Below, piece after piece: positions 1 to 8,610 of a stretch of 64,000 nucleotides of DNA. The stretch's first letter is position 1, and the number at the start of each line of letters is the position of its first letter. Below the pieces are notes generated by a model. The model was not told where the DNA came from. It did not search any database and saw only the letters and a list, made by a program, of their open reading frames with translations. The stretch comes from Dechloromonas sp. HYN0024 (GTDB lineage: Bacteria > Pseudomonadota > Gammaproteobacteria > Burkholderiales > Rhodocyclaceae). Position numbers and translations under genes: made by a program. The stretch covers positions 886,501 through 950,500 of the forward strand of contig NZ_CP031842.1 of the NCBI RefSeq assembly GCF_003441615.1. Direction: 5' to 3'.

Positions 1-1563
1 GAAATGGCGGGCCAGCTCAAAAGTTGCCCGCCCGGTGGCACAGCCGAGATCGAGAGCCTTGCCGGCCGGTCGTTGGCCCATGGCCTCGATGGCGAGTTCG
101 GTCAGGCGGAGCGGGAAATTGGCGACGCCGAAATATTCATCGCCGTAATGAAATTCGATGTATTCCGAGATCAGCCGGTCGCTTTCGTAGTGCGAGGCGG
201 GTTGGGTGATCGGCTGGTCGGCGACGACATAACGGAAGCCGGCATGCTGGAAGAAGTGGCGGCGGAAGGCGTAGCGTGAGACCGGTGCGGCTTCGTTGCC
301 GCAGGAAATCCACGATCCTCCCTTGATCAGGTTATGTCGCTGGTCAAAGGTCGGTGTCGTAAAGTCGTCGTAGATGGGATGAACTGCAAAGCCGGGGAAG
401 GGATAGATCGGCGTTTCCAGCCACTGCCAGACATTGCCGATGACGTCGAAAAGTGGGCCGTGGGCGTAGCGGTTGACCGGGCAACTGGAGGCGGCATAGC
501 CAAGGCCAATGTTGGCGGTCGACTCGCCGGGCAGATCATCGACGCCCGCAAAATGGCGCAGCGACTGCCACTCGTCTTCGCTCGGCAGGCGTACCGGTTG
601 GCCGGTGCTGCGGGCTTTCCAGCGGCAGAAGGCGGCCGCTTCGTGGTAATTGGTTTCGACCGGCCAGTTCCAGGGCATGGCAATCTCTTCGAGCATCAGG
701 CGCAGATGCCACTGCCCCGACTGCCTGACCCAGAAGGTCGGATACTCGGCCCGGGAGAATTTCTTCCAGGCAGCGCCTTCTTCCTGCCACAGCGATTCGT
801 CGGCATAGCCGCCAGCTTCGACAAAGGCCAGGAACTCCCGATTGGAGACGAGGCTTCGGCTGGCCTGAAAGGCCGCGGTCGATGTCTCGTGGCAACCGAA
901 TTCGTTGTCCCATCCGTAGATGGTCGGGGCACTCCGGTCGCGTCCAATACGCAGTTGGCAGGGTGGAATGCTGACCAGTTCGTTGTCCGGTGCCTCGCCT
1001 CGGTCGTCACAGGGGGGCCAGGCCGGGTGTGGCCGTACAAAGTTGAGGGCGTGTTGGCGAATCAGTACCGACGAGGTTTCGAGATGGATGCGCTCGTGCT
1101 CGATGCCCATCAGTATGATCCAGAACGGATCCTCCCAGCCGATGGGCAGGGTCAGGGGGCGGCTGCGAATGAGGTGGTCGACCACGGCTCGCACCTGTCG
1201 ACGATAGGCGCGTACGTCATCGACGCCCGGCCAGTCGTAACGGACATCGCTGAGGTCATCCCAGCTCATTTCGTCGACGCCGATGGCGAACATCGACTCG
1301 AAGCCAGGATTGACGCGTTCTTCGATCAGGCCGGCGAGGAGAAGTTTGTTAATGAAAAAGGTGGCGGTGTGCCCAAAGTAGAAAATCAGCGGATGGCGCA
1401 AGGCGATCGGCTTGATGTAATAGGCTTCGGGGCAGCTGAGGACTTCGAACAACTGTTCGTAGCGATCAAAGGTGGCGTGAAAGTAATCGAGGATCTCCCG
1501 CCGCTTCTGTTCGGTATCGGTGCCGGTCAGTAATGGGGTGGCCGGGAGGGGGGCTGGCTTCAT
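1..1563 (-). CDS. ovoA: 5-histidylcysteine sulfoxide synthase (OvoA), 3' end outside the window
   Basis: The first 521 codons read open to the left edge. OvoA is the non-haem iron enzyme of ovothiol biosynthesis, joining cysteine to the histidine imidazole with O2; a C-terminal methyltransferase then methylates the product. The N-terminal DinB-like domain carries the expected iron ligands, His65 (FYFGH) and the H-x3-H-x-E set His156/His160/Glu162 (EHERIHLE). A formylglycine-generating/sulfatase-modifying-factor domain follows, with typical GNVWQW and KGGSW motifs. At about residue 505 a SAM-binding glycine motif (LDLGCATG) begins, which separates OvoA from EgtB of ergothioneine synthesis, since EgtB lacks this fused methyltransferase. 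Start is the ATG at 1563; no strong ribosome site is visible. The methyltransferase is cut by the window edge, so the full length (usually about 700 residues) cannot be judged. Confidence 0.9.
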   Translation of the reverse strand, partial: MKPAPLPATPLLTGTDTEQKRREILDYFHATFDRYEQLFEVLSCPEAYYIKPIALRHPLIFYFGHTATFFINKLLLAGLIEERVNPGFESMFAIGVDEMSWDDLSDVRYDWPGVDDVRAYRRQVRAVVDHLIRSRPLTLPIGWEDPFWIILMGIEHERIHLETSSVLIRQHALNFVRPHPAWPPCDDRGEAPDNELVSIPPCQLRIGRDRSAPTIYGWDNEFGCHETSTAAFQASRSLVSNREFLAFVEAGGYADESLWQEEGAAWKKFSRAEYPTFWVRQSGQWHLRLMLEEIAMPWNWPVETNYHEAAAFCRWKARSTGQPVRLPSEDEWQSLRHFAGVDDLPGESTANIGLGYAASSCPVNRYAHGPLFDVIGNVWQWLETPIYPFPGFAVHPIYDDFTTPTFDQRHNLIKGGSWISCGNEAAPVSRYAFRRHFFQHAGFRYVVADQPITQPASHYESDRLISEYIEFHYGDEYFGVANFPLRLTELAIEAMGQRPAGKALDLGCATGRATFELARHF

Positions 1564-1680
1564 GCGGTTTGTGCTCTGGGATTGGGAATGGGTTTTTGCG
1601 AAATGATGGCAGCTTTACAGTGCGGCCAGATGGTTATCCGGGGATTATCCGGTTTCTGCCAAGGATAGTGTAGCAGGGAC

Positions 1681-1709
1681 AAAAAAAACCCCGCCACATG
1701 GGCGGGGTA
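1681..1709 (-). terminator. Rho-independent terminator after the small ORF pair
   Basis: A 7-bp GC stem (CCCCGCC/GGCGGGG) with a 5-nt loop is followed, on the minus strand, by eight T residues. It lies 47 bp downstream of the 59-codon ORF and before ovoA, so it should end the transcript of the two small ORFs and separate it from ovoA. Confidence 0.8.
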
Positions 1710-1756
1710 ACAGGGAGTTCTCGAATCGGGGGATTTCGAGAGGAGGGTAAACTGGT

Positions 1757-1936
1757 TCAGTCCTTTTGCCGCTTCTTCAGCCACAGGCGGGCGAGGGTAA
1801 TGGCTGCGCCGGCAGCGAGGGCGGTGGCGGCAGCCTTGAACGGCTCAGCCTGGCCTTCAGCAAGCCAGTCGAATCCGGTGATGCCGATGAAGACACCGAG
1901 TGATTCGCTGATCGGCAGGTTGTCGGCAAAGGCCAT
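1757..1936 (-). CDS. Small hydrophobic protein of 59 residues, unknown function
   Basis: The ORF starts at ATG 1936 and ends TGA. Its ATG shares one base with the TAA of the upstream 33-codon ORF (TAATG), the usual arrangement for translational coupling. The protein begins with a polar segment (MAFADNLPISESLG). It then has an Ala/Gly-rich stretch that could span a membrane (FKAAATALAAGAAITLARLW) and ends in a basic tail (KKRQKD). A good terminator follows. I recognise no family. Support for it being real is the coupling, the membrane-like composition with positive tail, and the dedicated terminator. Confidence 0.55.
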   Translation of the reverse strand: MAFADNLPISESLGVFIGITGFDWLAEGQAEPFKAAATALAAGAAITLARLWLKKRQKD

Positions 1937-2037
1937 TAATGATTCCCGCTGACCGGCATGTTGGCCAGTGCAGGTTGGGTGGCTGCCATGTCGAACAGAT
2001 ACTGGCGGGTGGCTTCGATAAATTGTTTGATGTTCAT
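1936..2037 (-). CDS. Small protein of 33 residues, unknown function
   Basis: ATG at 2037 is preceded at good spacing by a GAGGA ribosome site. The predicted peptide (MNIKQFIEATRQYLFDM then AATQPALANMPVSGNH) has an amphipathic N-terminal helix and no membrane segment. Its TAA overlaps the ATG of the following 59-codon ORF by one base. An in-frame ATG at 2046 sits almost on top of the ribosome site and is less likely. No family recognised. Confidence 0.5.
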   Translation of the reverse strand: MNIKQFIEATRQYLFDMAATQPALANMPVSGNH

Positions 2038-2191
2038 TTTGATCATTTCCTCGTTGTCCTCTTGGCGGGATTGCTTTTCTTCCATGCCTCGCATTGTAGG
2101 GACGACCGGGGTTGCCGTCTGTGGCGCAAGCGTGGCCGGGTAGTAACAGGTATTGATCTTGTGTGACGCTTTGTAACGGCGCCAGAAATCC

Positions 2192-3628
2192 CTATTGGTG
2201 GGCTTTCCAGGTCAGCGTAAAGCGGGCGCCGCCGAGTGGCGAGGCGTCCGCCGTGGCGGTGCCGCCATGCAGCTCAAGGACCCGGCGGGCAATGGCCAGG
2301 CCGAGGCCGTAGCCGCCGGTTGACCGGTCGCGTGACCGGTCGAGGCGGGTGAAGGCCGAGAAGATGTGTTCGCGCTCTTCAGGCGGAATGCCGATACCGT
2401 CGTCGTCTACGTGGATCAGCATGTTGTCGCCAACCAGTTCGGCGTTGACCGTGATTCGCTTGCTGGCGTACTTGAAGGCGTTGCGCAGCAGGTTGCGCAG
2501 GGCGTAGGGCATGGCTTTGCGGTCGAGGTCAATGCAGAGGTTTTCGGGCAGCCTGGCGGTGTCGACGTTGACCTCAAGCTGGCGACCGAGCAGACGGACC
2601 GCATCAACCTCGTCACTTAACCATTCGGCGGCTTTGACGCTGGAAAAGTGCGCTTGCGGGGCTTCGCGCTCGAAGCGGGCATAGGTCAGGCTGGTGTCGA
2701 TGAGTTGGTCGAGTTCGTCGAGATCGGCTTCCATCATTGCCCACAGGCGGTCACGCTCGTCGGGTTCAGTCGTTTCGGAGAGCATTTCGAGGGCGAAGCG
2801 CATGCGGGCGATCGGTGTGCGCAACTCATGGGAAATGCCACAGGACAGTTCGCGGTGGGTGGCCAGCAGTTGGCGGATGCGTTCCGCCATGCTGTTCATG
2901 GTGTCCGAGAGCGGGGCAAAAAGCTGGGTGCGGACGGGCGGCGAAATTGCCTCGAAATGGCCGTCGCCGAGATCGAGTGCAGTTTGACGAAGGCCTTCAA
3001 GGTCGCGCCAGACGGGGCGTATCCAGAACCACAGGGCGACTGCAAAAATAAGCCCGATCAGGCTCCAGGTCAGCAGGCGCAGACGTAGTTCGAGCGGCAG
3101 GCGGTCTTTCAGTTCCGGGTTGCGGTTCGAGGCCAGCGGGCCAACCACCAGCACCTGATTGGATGTGCCCAGGCGGTGGTACATGATGTCGCCATCGTGG
3201 TCGATGGCAATGTCGCCGGCATCAAGCTTGATGACCTGGCTGGGCGTGAGCGTCCGGTCGAGGGTGATGCGCTCGACAATATCGAGGTCGTACGAAAACT
3301 TTTCGTCGAGTTCCTTGACCCGCTTTTGCCAGTCGCGGCGCGGTTGCCGGAACAGTTCATCCTCGATCAGGGTAATCGTGCCGCGCATGAAACGACGGGC
3401 ATAGTCGTCAGTAATGCCGCGCTGGGCGGTCGAAATGACAAAGTCGGCGGTAAAGGCGATGGCGACGAAGGAGCCCATCGCCAGCAGGTAGAAATTGAAG
3501 AACAGCTTGGACAGGCTGTAGCGCCCGCCCCGCCAACGCGGCAGGGCAACCCGGATCAGTGAGCGGGCGAGGCCCTGGTTGTGTTCCTTCGGCCTGGCTT
3601 CGCCGCCAGGTGTTTCAGTTCCAGTCAT
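2192..3628 (-). CDS. rstB: Sensor histidine kinase of the RstB/EnvZ type
   Basis: Membrane sensor kinase of 478 residues. It has a first membrane helix near residues 42-65, a periplasmic domain of roughly 120 residues, a second helix (LLTWSLIGLIFAVALWFWI), a HAMP linker, a dimerisation domain with the phospho-acceptor histidine (ISHELRTP), and an ATPase domain with N box (NLLRNAFKY), DDDGIGIP and GYGLGLAI. The ATG at 3628 overlaps the end of the regulator gene by 14 bp; a longer reading frame upstream lies inside the regulator and is rejected. The partner regulator is very close to E. coli RstA, so RstB is the best name; the signal sensed is not known from sequence. Confidence 0.85.
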   Translation of the reverse strand: MTGTETPGGEARPKEHNQGLARSLIRVALPRWRGGRYSLSKLFFNFYLLAMGSFVAIAFTADFVISTAQRGITDDYARRFMRGTITLIEDELFRQPRRDWQKRVKELDEKFSYDLDIVERITLDRTLTPSQVIKLDAGDIAIDHDGDIMYHRLGTSNQVLVVGPLASNRNPELKDRLPLELRLRLLTWSLIGLIFAVALWFWIRPVWRDLEGLRQTALDLGDGHFEAISPPVRTQLFAPLSDTMNSMAERIRQLLATHRELSCGISHELRTPIARMRFALEMLSETTEPDERDRLWAMMEADLDELDQLIDTSLTYARFEREAPQAHFSSVKAAEWLSDEVDAVRLLGRQLEVNVDTARLPENLCIDLDRKAMPYALRNLLRNAFKYASKRITVNAELVGDNMLIHVDDDGIGIPPEEREHIFSAFTRLDRSRDRSTGGYGLGLAIARRVLELHGGTATADASPLGGARFTLTWKAHQ

Positions 3629-4319
3629 GCTTGCTGAACAGGTAGCCCTTGCCACGCACCGTCTTGATCCGTGTCGGATTCTCGGGATCGTCGTTGAGCT
3701 TCTTGCGCAGGCGGGAAATACGCGCATCGATCGAGCGATCCAGGCCATCGAAGCCGATGCCACGCAGTTCCTGCAGCAGGTCGTCGCGTGACAGCACATT
3801 GCCGGCATGCGTGGCGAGCAACCAGAGGAGGTCGAACTCGGCCGTGGTCAGGTCGATGGTCTGGCCATTCAGCGAGGCCGTCCGCGTCGCCTGACTGATC
3901 CGGAACTGGCCGAACACCATGCTCTCCGATTCGCCGTTGCTGGCATCGGCGGCTGTCGGCAGCCGGCGCAGCAGGGCCTTGATTCGGGCGAGCAGGACGC
4001 GCGGCTGGACGGGTTTGGCGATGTAGTCGTCGGCCCCCATCTCGAGACCGAGAATCTGGTCGAAGTCCTCGTCCCGCGCCGTCAGCATGAGGATCACGCC
4101 GCGATACTGGGAACGCACGGCGCGGCAGACTTCGAAGCCGTCCTTGCCGGGCAGCATGACATCGAGAATGACCAGGTCGGGCTGTTCGGCCAGGATACGC
4201 GCCTCGGCAGTGTCACCGCGGGGTTCGATGCTGACTTGCAGATCGTTCTTGGTCAGGTATTCGGCCGTCAGTTCGGCCAGGCGTTCATCGTCTTCGACGA
4301 GCAGGATGCGTGTATTCAT
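3615..4319 (-). CDS. rstA: OmpR-family response regulator, RstA-like
   Basis: Regulator of 234 residues: receiver domain with the acidic pocket (LVEDDE) and phospho-aspartate in VILDVMLPGKDG, then a winged-helix DNA-binding domain ending in RIKTVRGKGYLF. Several stretches match what I recall of E. coli RstA (EPRGDTAEA, LLWLLATHAGN, GLDRSIDARISRLRKKL). It is first in the operon and is followed by its kinase with a 14-bp overlap. In enterobacteria RstA is part of the PhoPQ/acid network; whether that applies here is unknown. Confidence 0.88.
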   Translation of the reverse strand: MNTRILLVEDDERLAELTAEYLTKNDLQVSIEPRGDTAEARILAEQPDLVILDVMLPGKDGFEVCRAVRSQYRGVILMLTARDEDFDQILGLEMGADDYIAKPVQPRVLLARIKALLRRLPTAADASNGESESMVFGQFRISQATRTASLNGQTIDLTTAEFDLLWLLATHAGNVLSRDDLLQELRGIGFDGLDRSIDARISRLRKKLNDDPENPTRIKTVRGKGYLFSKHDWN

Positions 4320-4444
4320 CCGCCAATCTTAACCACCTGCCGGGCGGCGGTCCACTTTCCTGCGGACAGGCCTCCGCGCAAATTTCAACAGTCGGGAGTG
4401 ATGGCATAGAATCCCGGCTCATCGTCTTTTGAGGAATGGTCTTG

Positions 4445-4936
4445 ATGAATTGGTCAAAAGTACCCCTGCGGGCCTGCTTCGCGACATTGAGCCTGGGCTG
4501 CCTGGGTCTCGTCGCTGTCGGCATGGAATTGCAGACCCTGTTGCGCCTGGCACCCTGTCCGCTCTGCATCTTTCAGCGACTGCTCTACATCGTGATCGGT
4601 CTGATCGGCCTGGCTGGCTTCATTTGGCCGGCTGGACGCATGCTGTGGGCGGTGCTCGCTGGTGGTCTCGGTCTGCTCGGCACGGGTGTTGCCGGCTACC
4701 AGACCTGGATGCAGGCTTTTCCGCATCTTGCGCCGGAGTGCAGTTTCACCAATCCGAATGCCATCGAACGACTGGTCGACTGGCTGGGCATGGCCTGGTC
4801 ATCGATGTTCCTGGCGACTGGCTTTTGCGCCAGTCGTGACTGGGAGTTGTTCGGCCTGTCGATGGCCAACTGGTCGGTGCTGATCTTTGCCGGTATCGTG
4901 GTCTATGCCGCACTGCTGTTCCGGCAAAAGCACTAG
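4445..4936 (+). CDS. dsbB: Disulfide bond formation protein B
   Basis: Inner-membrane quinone-linked oxidase that re-oxidises periplasmic DsbA. The protein has 163 residues, four membrane helices, the first redox pair in PCPLC after helix 1, and a second cysteine pair in the following periplasmic loop (PEC and GFC). ATG 4445 is chosen because GAGGA lies about 9 nt before it; the in-frame ATG at 4436 touches that ribosome site. It is followed at once by a hairpin terminator. This organism exports many c-type cytochromes and cysteine-containing sulfur proteins, which makes thiol oxidation in the periplasm relevant. Confidence 0.92.
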   Translation: MNWSKVPLRACFATLSLGCLGLVAVGMELQTLLRLAPCPLCIFQRLLYIVIGLIGLAGFIWPAGRMLWAVLAGGLGLLGTGVAGYQTWMQAFPHLAPECSFTNPNAIERLVDWLGMAWSSMFLATGFCASRDWELFGLSMANWSVLIFAGIVVYAALLFRQKH

Positions 4937-4948
4937 CCGGAAAAAACA

Positions 4949-4970
4949 AAACCCGCCGAAAGGCGGGTTT
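4949..4970. terminator. Bidirectional terminator between dsbB and rpmG
   Basis: Perfect stem AAACCCGCC/GGCGGGTTT with a GAAA tetraloop, A-tract on the left and T-tract on the right. It serves the convergent genes dsbB (plus) and rpmBG (minus). Confidence 0.85.
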
Positions 4971-4993
4971 GTCGAATGCCGGAGAAAGCTGAA

Positions 4994-5161
4994 TTACTTC
5001 AGCTTAACTTCCTTGTAAGCAACGTGCTTACGAGCCTTCGGGTCGTACTTCATGAACTCCAGTTTTTCAGGCGTCGTGCGCTTGTTCTTGGAGGTGGTAT
5101 AGAAGTGACCGGTGCCAGCTGTGGATTCCAGCTTGATTTTTTCGCGACCGCCTTTAGCCAT
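4994..5161 (-). CDS. rpmG: 50S ribosomal protein L33
   Basis: A 55-residue basic protein ([14 protein letters not shown].., ending AYKEVKLK) typical of the L33 form without zinc-binding cysteines. It lies 18 bp after rpmB in the usual rpmB-rpmG order. Confidence 0.97.
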   Translation of the reverse strand: MAKGGREKIKLESTAGTGHFYTTSKNKRTTPEKLEFMKYDPKARKHVAYKEVKLK

Positions 5162-5179
5162 TTTATTTTTCCTTCTTTA

Positions 5180-5413
5180 TCAGACTTCGCCGCGAGCGCG
5201 CAGGTCAGCCAGGACGGCGTCGATGCCGTTCTTGTCGATCAGGCGCAGACCGGCGTTGGAAACACGCAGGCGCAGGAAGCGGTTTTCAGATTCGACCCAG
5301 AAACGACGGTACTGCAAGTTCGGCAGGAAGCGGCGTTTGGTTCTATTGTTGGCATGGGAAACCTTGTTCCCAACCATCGGGCCTTTACCCGTTACTTGGC
5401 AGACTCGCGCCAT
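5180..5413 (-). CDS. rpmB: 50S ribosomal protein L28
   Basis: A 77-residue protein with the characteristic start [16 protein letters not shown] and conserved [11 protein letters not shown] segment. Cotranscribed with rpmG. Length is normal for the family. Confidence 0.97.
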   Translation of the reverse strand: MARVCQVTGKGPMVGNKVSHANNRTKRRFLPNLQYRRFWVESENRFLRLRVSNAGLRLIDKNGIDAVLADLRARGEV

Positions 5414-5494
5414 GATGGTGCTCCAGAATTCGCTAGAAGAGAGCCCGCAAGTATAACCAAAAGTCCTTATTTGTTTCAAGAGGTTTGTTGAACT

Positions 5495-6175
5495 TTATAG
5501 TAAACCGCGTTCAGCGAAAGAAAGTGGCGGGGAATTTCCGGCCACGATGAAGTGGTCCAGTACCCTCACATCGACCAGACTAAGGGCCTCCTTCAGTGAT
5601 CGGGTAAGCATTTCGTCGGCCCGTGAGGGTTCGGCAATGCCTGATGGGTGGTTGTGCGCCAGGATGACGGCGGCAGCGTTGTGGGCGAGGGCGGCCTTGA
5701 CCACTTCACGCGGGTAGACCGAAGTCTGGTTCAGCGTGCCGACGAACAGTTCGTCGTCCTTCAGTAGACGATTCTGGGCATCCAGCCACAGCGCCATGAA
5801 TACTTCGTTGCCCCGCCTGGCCAGTTTGAGGCGTAGCCAGTCGCGGACCTTGCCGGGTGAAGTGAAGCTGTCGCGGCTGCTCATGTCTTGCAGCAGCGCC
5901 CGGCGGGCCAGCTCAAAACTGGCTTTAAGCTGCGCCGCCTTGGCCAGGCCGATGCCGGAAACGCTGGCCAGTTCATCAAGCGAAGCTTCGGCCAGGATGC
6001 CGAGCTGGCTATCGAAGCGCTTCAGGAGATCGCGCGCCAGATCGACGGCGCTTTTGCCGCGCACGCCAACCCGCAAGTAGATGGCCAGCAGTTCGGCATC
6101 AGACAGGGCGGCGGGGCCGTGCGCCAGCAATCGCTCGCGCGGACGCTCGCCTTCGGGCCTGTCAGTAATCGCCAT
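5495..6175 (-). CDS. radC: RadC-family JAB-domain protein
   Basis: The protein has 226 residues: an N-terminal helix-hairpin-helix region ([20 protein letters not shown]) and a C-terminal JAB/MPN domain with the metal motif HNHPSG-x7-D ([15 protein letters not shown]). Its biochemical role is still unclear; it was long called a DNA repair protein. It is divergent from coaBC and upstream of rpmB, an order (radC-rpmB-rpmG) found in many proteobacteria. Confidence 0.93.
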   Translation of the reverse strand: MAITDRPEGERPRERLLAHGPAALSDAELLAIYLRVGVRGKSAVDLARDLLKRFDSQLGILAEASLDELASVSGIGLAKAAQLKASFELARRALLQDMSSRDSFTSPGKVRDWLRLKLARRGNEVFMALWLDAQNRLLKDDELFVGTLNQTSVYPREVVKAALAHNAAAVILAHNHPSGIAEPSRADEMLTRSLKEALSLVDVRVLDHFIVAGNSPPLSFAERGLL

Positions 6176-6216
6176 ATTCTTTTCCGTTAGAATGAGCCAA
6201 GTCCAATTCTAATGGT

Positions 6217-7413
6217 ATGACAATGGAATTACAGGGAAAACGCATCGTTCTTGGCGTGACTGGCGGTATTGCCGCCTATAAGGCAGCCGAACTGGTCCGC
6301 CTGCTCGGCAAGCAGGGCGCCGAGGTGCAAGTGGCGATGACCGAGGGGGCGACCCATTTCGTCACGGCGACCACCTTTCAGGCGCTGTCCGGGCAGCCGG
6401 TCTATCTTGATCAGTGGGATAGCCGGATGCCCAACGCGATGGCTCATATAGACCTGTCGCGTCAGGCCGATCTCATCGTTGTGGCGCCAGCTTCGGCCGA
6501 CTTTCTGGCGCGCATCGCCCATGGAATGGCCGACGACCTGCTGGCGACCATGGTGCTGGCGCGCGATTGCCCCTTGCTGGTGGCGCCGGCGATGAATCGC
6601 CAGATGTGGGAAAACCCCGCGACGCAACGCAACGTTTCGCAATTGGATGCGGACGGGGTACGGATTCTTGGTCCGGCCAGTGGCGAGCAGGCCTGTGGCG
6701 AGATCGGTGCCGGTCGCATGCTGGAACCGGAGGAAATTCTCGAAGAGGTCATTTCCTTCTTCGCACCCAAGGTGCTGGCCGGCCGCAAGGTGCTGATCAC
6801 TGCGGGGCCAACCTTCGAAGCCATCGATCCGGTGCGCGGCATAACCAATCTGTCTTCCGGGCGAATGGGTTACGCCGTGGCCCGCGCGGCAAGGCAGGCC
6901 GGGGCTGAGGTGACGCTGGTGTCGGGGCCGGTCGGCTTGGCAGCGCCACAGGGTGTCGAGCGCATCAATGTGCACAGCGCCCTAGATATGCACGAGGCGG
7001 TGATGTCGCGGGCCGCCATCAGCGATGTATTCATCGGTGTGGCAGCGGTAGCCGATTACCGCGTCGCCAATGCGGCTGAACACAAGCTCAAAAAGGACAC
7101 GGGGGGGATTCCGCCGATCGAGCTGATCGAGAATCCGGACATCCTGGCCGAGGTCGCGGCGCTGGCCAATGCCCCGTTCTGCGTCGGTTTTGCCGCCGAG
7201 AGCCGCAATCTGGAGGAGTACGCCCAGACCAAGCGGCGCAAGAAGAATATACCGCTGATTGCCGGCAATCTGATTCAGGACGGTTTTGGCGGTGACGATA
7301 ACCGGCTGGTGCTGTTCGACGATGCCGGGGTCCATCCGCTGACGCCGGCGGCAAAATCTGTTTTGGCCCGGCAGTTGATAGAACACATTGCAACTTTGAC
7401 GAGGAAAGACTGA
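6217..7413 (+). CDS. coaBC: Bifunctional phosphopantothenoylcysteine decarboxylase/synthetase
   Basis: Coenzyme A synthesis: the C-terminal CoaB half joins 4'-phosphopantothenate to cysteine and the N-terminal CoaC half decarboxylates the product. Seen in the 398 residues are the flavoprotein start ([16 protein letters not shown]), the [11 protein letters not shown] substrate motif, the reductive cysteine in [10 protein letters not shown], and the CoaB nucleotide region ([18 protein letters not shown]). The ATG at 6217 or the one 6 bp later could be the start. The TGA overlaps the ATG of dut by one base. Confidence 0.95.
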   Translation: MTMELQGKRIVLGVTGGIAAYKAAELVRLLGKQGAEVQVAMTEGATHFVTATTFQALSGQPVYLDQWDSRMPNAMAHIDLSRQADLIVVAPASADFLARIAHGMADDLLATMVLARDCPLLVAPAMNRQMWENPATQRNVSQLDADGVRILGPASGEQACGEIGAGRMLEPEEILEEVISFFAPKVLAGRKVLITAGPTFEAIDPVRGITNLSSGRMGYAVARAARQAGAEVTLVSGPVGLAAPQGVERINVHSALDMHEAVMSRAAISDVFIGVAAVADYRVANAAEHKLKKDTGGIPPIELIENPDILAEVAALANAPFCVGFAAESRNLEEYAQTKRRKKNIPLIAGNLIQDGFGGDDNRLVLFDDAGVHPLTPAAKSVLARQLIEHIATLTRKD

Positions 7414-7862
7414 TGCATCGAATTGACGTAAAAATTCTCGACAACCGCCTGCGCGACAGCCCGCCGGAATACGCCACGCCCGGTTCGGCCGGGCTCGATT
7501 TGCGTGCCTGCATCGAAACGCCGCTGCATGTCGCACCGGGCCAGACGACGCTGGTGCCGACCGGCATGGCTATCCATCTCGCCGATCCGGGTCTGGCCGC
7601 GATGATCCTGCCGCGCTCCGGTCTCGGCCACAAACACGGTATCGTGCTTGGCAATCTGGTCGGGCTGATTGATAGCGACTATCAAGGCGAATTGATGGTC
7701 TCGGTGTGGAATCGCGGTCATGCTGCTTTTACCCTGAATCCGCTCGACCGTATCGCGCAACTTGTTGTCGTGCCGGTGTTGCAAGTCGGCTTCAACATCG
7801 TCGATGACTTCGATGCCAGCCATCGTGGTGAAGGCGGTTTTGGCAGTACCGGTCACGCCTGA
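7413..7862 (+). CDS. dut: dUTP diphosphatase
   Basis: Trimeric dUTPase of 149 residues that converts dUTP to dUMP and keeps uracil out of DNA. The five family motifs are visible in order: [38 protein letters not shown] and the glycine-rich C-terminal arm [11 protein letters not shown]. Translationally coupled to coaBC; the coaBC-dut pair is common in proteobacteria. Confidence 0.97.
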   Translation: MHRIDVKILDNRLRDSPPEYATPGSAGLDLRACIETPLHVAPGQTTLVPTGMAIHLADPGLAAMILPRSGLGHKHGIVLGNLVGLIDSDYQGELMVSVWNRGHAAFTLNPLDRIAQLVVVPVLQVGFNIVDDFDASHRGEGGFGSTGHA

Positions 7863-7928
7863 GCCTTGAAAGCGCTGTGTAAGAAAATTACGATTTAATT
7901 ATTTACTTTGAGCCGGGAGGGTTGGGAA

Positions 7929-8543
7929 ATGAGGAGCATCGGAATGCAACTGGCTGGGGTCATGTTGGCGGCCACCTTCGCTCTGCCCATCGGGGCTGCC
8001 GAAGCGGTCGATCTGGCCCGTGCCGAAGAGATTGTTTCCGGCCGCTGCTTTCTCTGTCATGGCATGGAAGGTGAATCGGCGAGCCCGGTTTTTCCGCGTC
8101 TGGCCGGGCAGCATGCGGACTACATTGCCAAGCAACTGGGTGATTTCAAGTCCGGCAAGCGTAACAGCGACACCATGAAGCCGCAGGCGGAAGAGCTGAC
8201 GCCGGCCGAAATGAAGGCGCTTGGCGCGTTCTTCCAGGCCAAGGTGGTTGGTGCTCGTCCGGCCAAGGATCCCGAGTTGCTCGCCGTCGGCAAGTTTGTC
8301 TTCATGCGCGGCAACCAGTTCTCCGGCCTGCCTGCCTGTTCCACCTGCCATGGAGCCAAGGGACTGGGGACTCCCCAGTTGCCGCGTCTGGCCGGGCAGC
8401 ATCCACGCTATATCGAGGATCAGATCAAGCAGTTCAACAAGCGCGAGCGGACTAATGACAATGCCATCATGCATACCATTGCCTCCAAACTGTCCGAGCT
8501 GGAAACCCATGCTGTGGCGGAGTTCATCGCAACGCTCGATTGA
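7929..8543 (+). CDS. Diheme cytochrome c4-like protein
   Basis: Exported protein of 204 residues with a signal peptide ending near residue 25 and two haem c sites, C40-FL-C43-H44 and C137-ST-C140-H141, each followed by the class I pattern PRLAGQH. This two-domain repeat is typical of cytochrome c4, an electron carrier to terminal oxidases. ATG 7929 is preferred over a TTG at 7908 because GGGAGG lies just upstream. It stands alone, convergent with the flavocytochrome genes. Confidence 0.88.
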   Translation: MRSIGMQLAGVMLAATFALPIGAAEAVDLARAEEIVSGRCFLCHGMEGESASPVFPRLAGQHADYIAKQLGDFKSGKRNSDTMKPQAEELTPAEMKALGAFFQAKVVGARPAKDPELLAVGKFVFMRGNQFSGLPACSTCHGAKGLGTPQLPRLAGQHPRYIEDQIKQFNKRERTNDNAIMHTIASKLSELETHAVAEFIATLD

Positions 8544-8565
8544 TCAGAGATTGGCTGCACCATGA

Positions 8566-8593
8566 ACAAAGGCCGCTAATGCGGCCTTTGTTT
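8566..8593. terminator. Terminator between cytochrome c4 and fccB
   Basis: Stem AAAGGCCGC/GCGGCCTTT with a short TAAT loop, T-rich on the right side (TTTGTTTA) and A-rich on the left. Positioned between convergent genes. Confidence 0.8.
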
Positions 8594-8610
8594 ATTTGCG
8601 CGAAGAAAAA

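Noticed and set aside
334..1533. Plus-strand frame of 399 codons
   Set aside because: It is the antisense of ovoA, which has clear family motifs on the minus strand.
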